A stretch of 64,000 bases of DNA, from contig CAXXVV010000017.1 of NCBI GenBank assembly GCA_963678305.2, forward strand, positions 62,001 through 126,000. Reading direction: 5' to 3'. The notes under the pieces were generated by a model that saw only the letters and a program-made list of their open reading frames with translations, was not told the origin of the DNA and did no database searches. Source of the DNA: G963676655 sp963678305. Lineage in GTDB: Bacteria; Verrucomicrobiota; Lentisphaeria; Victivallales; Victivallaceae. Within the stretch, counting starts at the first letter, position 1, and every line of letters starts with the position of its first letter. Both the position numbers and the translations under genes were made by a program. Shown one piece after another: positions 61,643 to 64,000 of this stretch.

Positions 61643-62230
61643 ATGAATAATCTTGAATTTAAGCCTGAAATAATTTTTATATTAATATCAACGCTTGCGA
61701 CTATTTTATCTTGTCTGGCTGCATGGCGAAGTATTAGCATTGCTAAGAGAGCATTACAATTAGCTGAAATTACACAAATAAGAAATGATGCTCCTTTATC
61801 TCTCTATCTAATTGATTGTTTTCGCATTCAGCCGCCGAATATAAATAGTGGAAAATGTTGTTTCTGTTTTTCCTTAATGATCACAAATAAATCAGTTCAA
61901 CCCAACAGCATTGTAACAATCGAACTGCAAGTGGATTGTATCTATTCAGATGGTCGAAAAATAAAATATTCCATCCCCCACTCTCCATTAATCGCAAACC
62001 AGATAAACGAAATAGATATATCCCCATTTGAATGTCCTATATTAATTAATGGTAAAGAAACATTGTCTAAATATGCTCTATTTCCCGAATTAGGTATAAT
62101 TCCATCCGAAGTGCGTTGTGAATCCTATAAGGTTATTGTTACTGATGCCGATGGAAAAAACGTTACAGTAAGTAATTTAATCATGAGCGACTTTTCAGAT
62201 GAAAAAAATCAAAAAAATAAAACTAAATAA
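61643..62230 (+). CDS. AT-rich island gene 1: membrane-anchored protein of unknown function
   Basis: A 195-aa protein with one N-terminal membrane helix (EIIFILISTLATILSCLAAW) and a hydrophilic beta-rich domain (CFCFSLMITNKSVQPNSIVTIELQV; SYKVIVTDADGKNVTVSNLI). The arrangement, a short anchor, a helical linker (SIAKRALQLAEITQIRND) and an extracellular or cytoplasmic beta-sandwich, is common in uncharacterised accessory genes. I recognise no family. It overlaps the next gene by 32 bp. Codon use is far more AT-rich than neighbours. Confidence 0.7.
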   Translation: MNNLEFKPEIIFILISTLATILSCLAAWRSISIAKRALQLAEITQIRNDAPLSLYLIDCFRIQPPNINSGKCCFCFSLMITNKSVQPNSIVTIELQVDCIYSDGRKIKYSIPHSPLIANQINEIDISPFECPILINGKETLSKYALFPELGIIPSEVRCESYKVIVTDADGKNVTVSNLIMSDFSDEKNQKNKTK

Positions 62231-62753
62231 AGTTAATATTGTTGGAGAAGGCCTTGTATCGGCTGGAGATAAAGGAGAAGGGCGTTTTATTCCAGCTCTC
62301 ATCCTTGATACGTCTAACCGACCTGATATTGATGAAGTCATCCGAGTTCACCAATATTGTCAGCCAGGGGACGCAGAGTCAGTTTGGGTTACTGTTCCTT
62401 TTTCTATGACAAATGTTTATTTGAACATAAGATTTATTAAACCAGTACAATGCGACTTTGCAATAACCTTCATATCGGAAGAACATGTCAATCTAATATA
62501 TGCGATTTTACATTCTCAAGCTCTTTATTTTTTATCAGGACAAAATGGAGATAAAATATCTACAACAATGGGCAGAGACAGAATTTTAGTTGAAGTTCCT
62601 AGATCTCCTTTTGCTAATAAATGGGATAATGAAATGCCTAAAATCATTGCAAAAAAGTTTCGTAAAGAAGGGATCAGCAAAAAAACAGCTAATGCCTTAG
62701 CACTGGAAGACATAAGTAAAATACGCGATATACTTACATTCCGCCGTGATTAA
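62199..62753 (+). CDS. AT-rich island gene 2: soluble protein of unknown function
   Basis: A 184-aa protein beginning in the last codons of the previous gene (a 32-bp overlap in another frame), so the pair is translationally linked. N-terminus is basic (MKKIKKIKLNKVNIVG); there is a mixed alpha/beta core (IRFIKPVQCDFAITFISEEHVNLIYAILHSQALYFLSG) and a helical C-terminus (MPKIIAKKFRKEGISKKTANALALEDISKIRDIL). No signal peptide, membrane helix or known catalytic motif recognised. Confidence 0.68.
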   Translation: MKKIKKIKLNKVNIVGEGLVSAGDKGEGRFIPALILDTSNRPDIDEVIRVHQYCQPGDAESVWVTVPFSMTNVYLNIRFIKPVQCDFAITFISEEHVNLIYAILHSQALYFLSGQNGDKISTTMGRDRILVEVPRSPFANKWDNEMPKIIAKKFRKEGISKKTANALALEDISKIRDILTFRRD

Positions 62754-62876
62754 AAAAATTCAACGAAAAAAATTGTGTAAATATTTTTTTACTCTTTAGA
62801 TCACATTTTTGATTTCGTATTTTATTTTTTATCAACAAAATTCCATTTCTTTAAGTGTTTTTTCTATGAGAACTAT

Positions 62877-63728
62877 TTATAGTGCTCTGTTCGCTGTTTT
62901 GTACCAGACGTTCATGCTTTCGATCCGTCCGGAGATGTTTGTATTGTTTTTTAAACGTCCGCCATACTTATAACCACGTTTGGCGAAAGTTATATTCATG
63001 CCGGGAGATGCCGCCCGGGCAATTGTATAAGGGAGTTGAATACCCTTGCGTTTTATCTCTTTTTCCATTCGGTCCAGCAGATGAACTCCAAAGCCGTTCC
63101 CACGCCAGTCCGGTAAGGTCGCAAAATCAGTCATTTCCGCGTTCGACGCGGAAACATCCATTTCAGCGGAAGATAGAGCTACTAACTTTCCCTTATGCTC
63201 AATACCGTAATAATCCACATGTGACTGCATGGTTTCAGCCAGATAATCCTCCTCGTGAATGGGAAATGGATAGGTAGGGAATACTTCTTTATATATTTTC
63301 GTCATTTCAACAACATCGTCAGGGCCGCATTGCCGCAAACGAAACTTATTATCCAGTTTTGCAACCGGACACTTTTCCCGATTGAGGGCGATATCCAGAT
63401 TCGCATCGTATTTTGCCGCGTCCGCTTCCATTTGCCGGGATTCGGTCATATAGCAAGCGAGGAACAGTCCGGCGGTAGCGCCATTAAAGAAACGAGGGAC
63501 CGACGCTTCAATCACAAAACCTTCGGAAATAAACGTAGCGACCATATCAGCAGGTATTTTAGCGAAAATTTTGGAATAACCGGTATTTCCAGCTTTTTCT
63601 TTCAATCTGCCGGGTAATTTGGTTGAATCATCTGAAGCTTTCATCAAATAAATACGGTCATTATAAGGTCCATGCTGAATCAATGAGCCATCTTCAAGTA
63701 TTTCAGTTTTATCATAGCGGGTTTCCAT
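62877..63728 (-). CDS. ablB: Putative beta-lysine N-acetyltransferase
   Basis: A 283-aa GNAT-family enzyme. The AblB-specific N-terminus (GSLIQHGPYNDRIYLMKASDD; GYSKIFAKIPADM; EASVPRFFNGATAGLFLACYM) precedes a GNAT domain from about residue 130 (FRLRQCGPDDVVEM; acetyl-CoA loop DWRGNGFGVHLLDRME). AblB acetylates beta-lysine to the osmolyte N(epsilon)-acetyl-beta-lysine, made from lysine via AblA, which is not in the window. It follows the ABC ATPase by about 4 bp. Its 3' end is duplicated at 61291-61511, with the AT-rich island between. Confidence 0.85.
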   Translation of the reverse strand: METRYDKTEILEDGSLIQHGPYNDRIYLMKASDDSTKLPGRLKEKAGNTGYSKIFAKIPADMVATFISEGFVIEASVPRFFNGATAGLFLACYMTESRQMEADAAKYDANLDIALNREKCPVAKLDNKFRLRQCGPDDVVEMTKIYKEVFPTYPFPIHEEDYLAETMQSHVDYYGIEHKGKLVALSSAEMDVSASNAEMTDFATLPDWRGNGFGVHLLDRMEKEIKRKGIQLPYTIARAASPGMNITFAKRGYKYGGRLKNNTNISGRIESMNVWYKTANRAL

Positions 63729-63732
63729 ATAA

Positions 63733-64000
63733 TCACATTCCTTTTACATGATCGAGAATGTTATTAATCAAGCCGAATTCTTTAATTTCGCCATCTTGCA
63801 TATACATGCCGCGAGCGGCAACCGCTGCCGCAAACGGCAAATCGTGCGTTACGATTATGAAACTGGTATCGCATTGCAGTTCCCGCAGCCATTCGGCAAA
63901 TTCCGATGTGGTTTTAGGGTCAAGCGCACTGGTGGGTTCATCCAGCAGCATTATCCTGGGACGCAGCATCAACCCCCGCGCGATCGCGGCACGCTGCGCC
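63733..64000 (-). CDS. ABC transporter ATP-binding protein (partial)
   Basis: The C-terminal ~89 residues of an ATPase that runs off the window edge. It includes the end of the signature region (QRAAIARGL), Walker B IMLLDEPTSALDP and the switch His (FIIVTHD). The sequence is closest in style to polar-amino-acid importers (GlnQ/HisP type). It is 4 bp from ablB and co-directional, so lysine or other amino-acid uptake for osmolyte synthesis is plausible but inferred. Confidence 0.85.
   Translation of the reverse strand, partial: AQRAAIARGLMLRPRIMLLDEPTSALDPKTTSEFAEWLRELQCDTSFIIVTHDLPFAAAVAARGMYMQDGEIKEFGLINNILDHVKGM

Noticed and set aside
61511..62880. Known toxin-antitoxin or restriction module
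   Set aside because: Neither protein shows toxin, antitoxin, nuclease or methylase motifs that I can see; left as unknown.

Overview
The window looks like the chromosome of a carbohydrate-degrading member of the PVC superphylum, most probably Lentisphaerota (Victivallales-like) or a close relative. No rRNA or other phylogenetic marker was available, so this rests on gene content. The signs are three pseudopilins of the H-x(n)-DG type with the FTLIELLVV...AMLLPAL N-terminus, many glycoside hydrolases each next to a LacI, GntR or AraC regulator, a sulfatase, a Na+-NQR operon, and ablB for the osmolyte N-acetyl-beta-lysine. No tRNA, rRNA, CRISPR array or prophage was seen.

Layout. 0-6.3 kb: a GntR-type regulator diverges from a cytoplasmic TIM-barrel hydrolase, followed by a creatinase-like M24 protein, a creatininase-family protein and a mutarotase-like protein. 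6.3-7.3 kb: REP-associated (RAYT) transposase 1. 7.4-11.5 kb: a GH38 alpha-mannosidase with its LacI regulator and twin operators. 11.5-16.1 kb: nqrBCDEF without nqrA, plus a conserved 151-aa protein. 16.5-18.6 kb: an AT-rich secreted or anchored serine protease. 18.7-37 kb: a polysaccharide-degradation region with a CE6-like esterase, LacI + pseudopilin + GH-A glycosidase, AraC + sulfatase, and GntR + DUF5696-like glycosidase + pseudopilin + LamG protein + two GH71-like proteins, one fused to a sulfatase-modifying-factor-like domain. 37-38 kb: RAYT 2. 38.3-44.5 kb: dxs, a small periplasmic coiled-coil protein, a LarA-like protein, an SGNH esterase, an RdgC-like protein and folB. 44.5-54.9 kb: a long leftward cluster of ECF sigma factor, sixA, DUF4129-like and DUF4350 membrane proteins, MoxR ATPase, DUF58, SpoIIM-like, two RDD proteins (one frameshifted) and small zinc-binding membrane proteins. 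55-56 kb: RAYT 3. 56.3-61.3 kb: an EDGT-repeat secreted protein, then AraC + pseudopilin + DUF5060 glycosidase. 61.3-64 kb: ablB with an AT-rich two-gene island at its 3' end, flanked by a ~97% identical duplicate of the ablB terminus, and the end of an ABC-transporter ATPase gene.

How it fits together. The repeated motif is regulator, pseudopilin, secreted hydrolase, occurring three times. This suggests that each sugar locus carries its own pilin-like subunit. Intergenic DNA holds at least three families of small palindromic or dispersed repeats, one of them split by another, in a region with three RAYT transposases. The strongest leads are the ablB-flanked AT-rich island, the pseudopilin-hydrolase units, and the REP-like repeat whose two copies show a compensatory base change.
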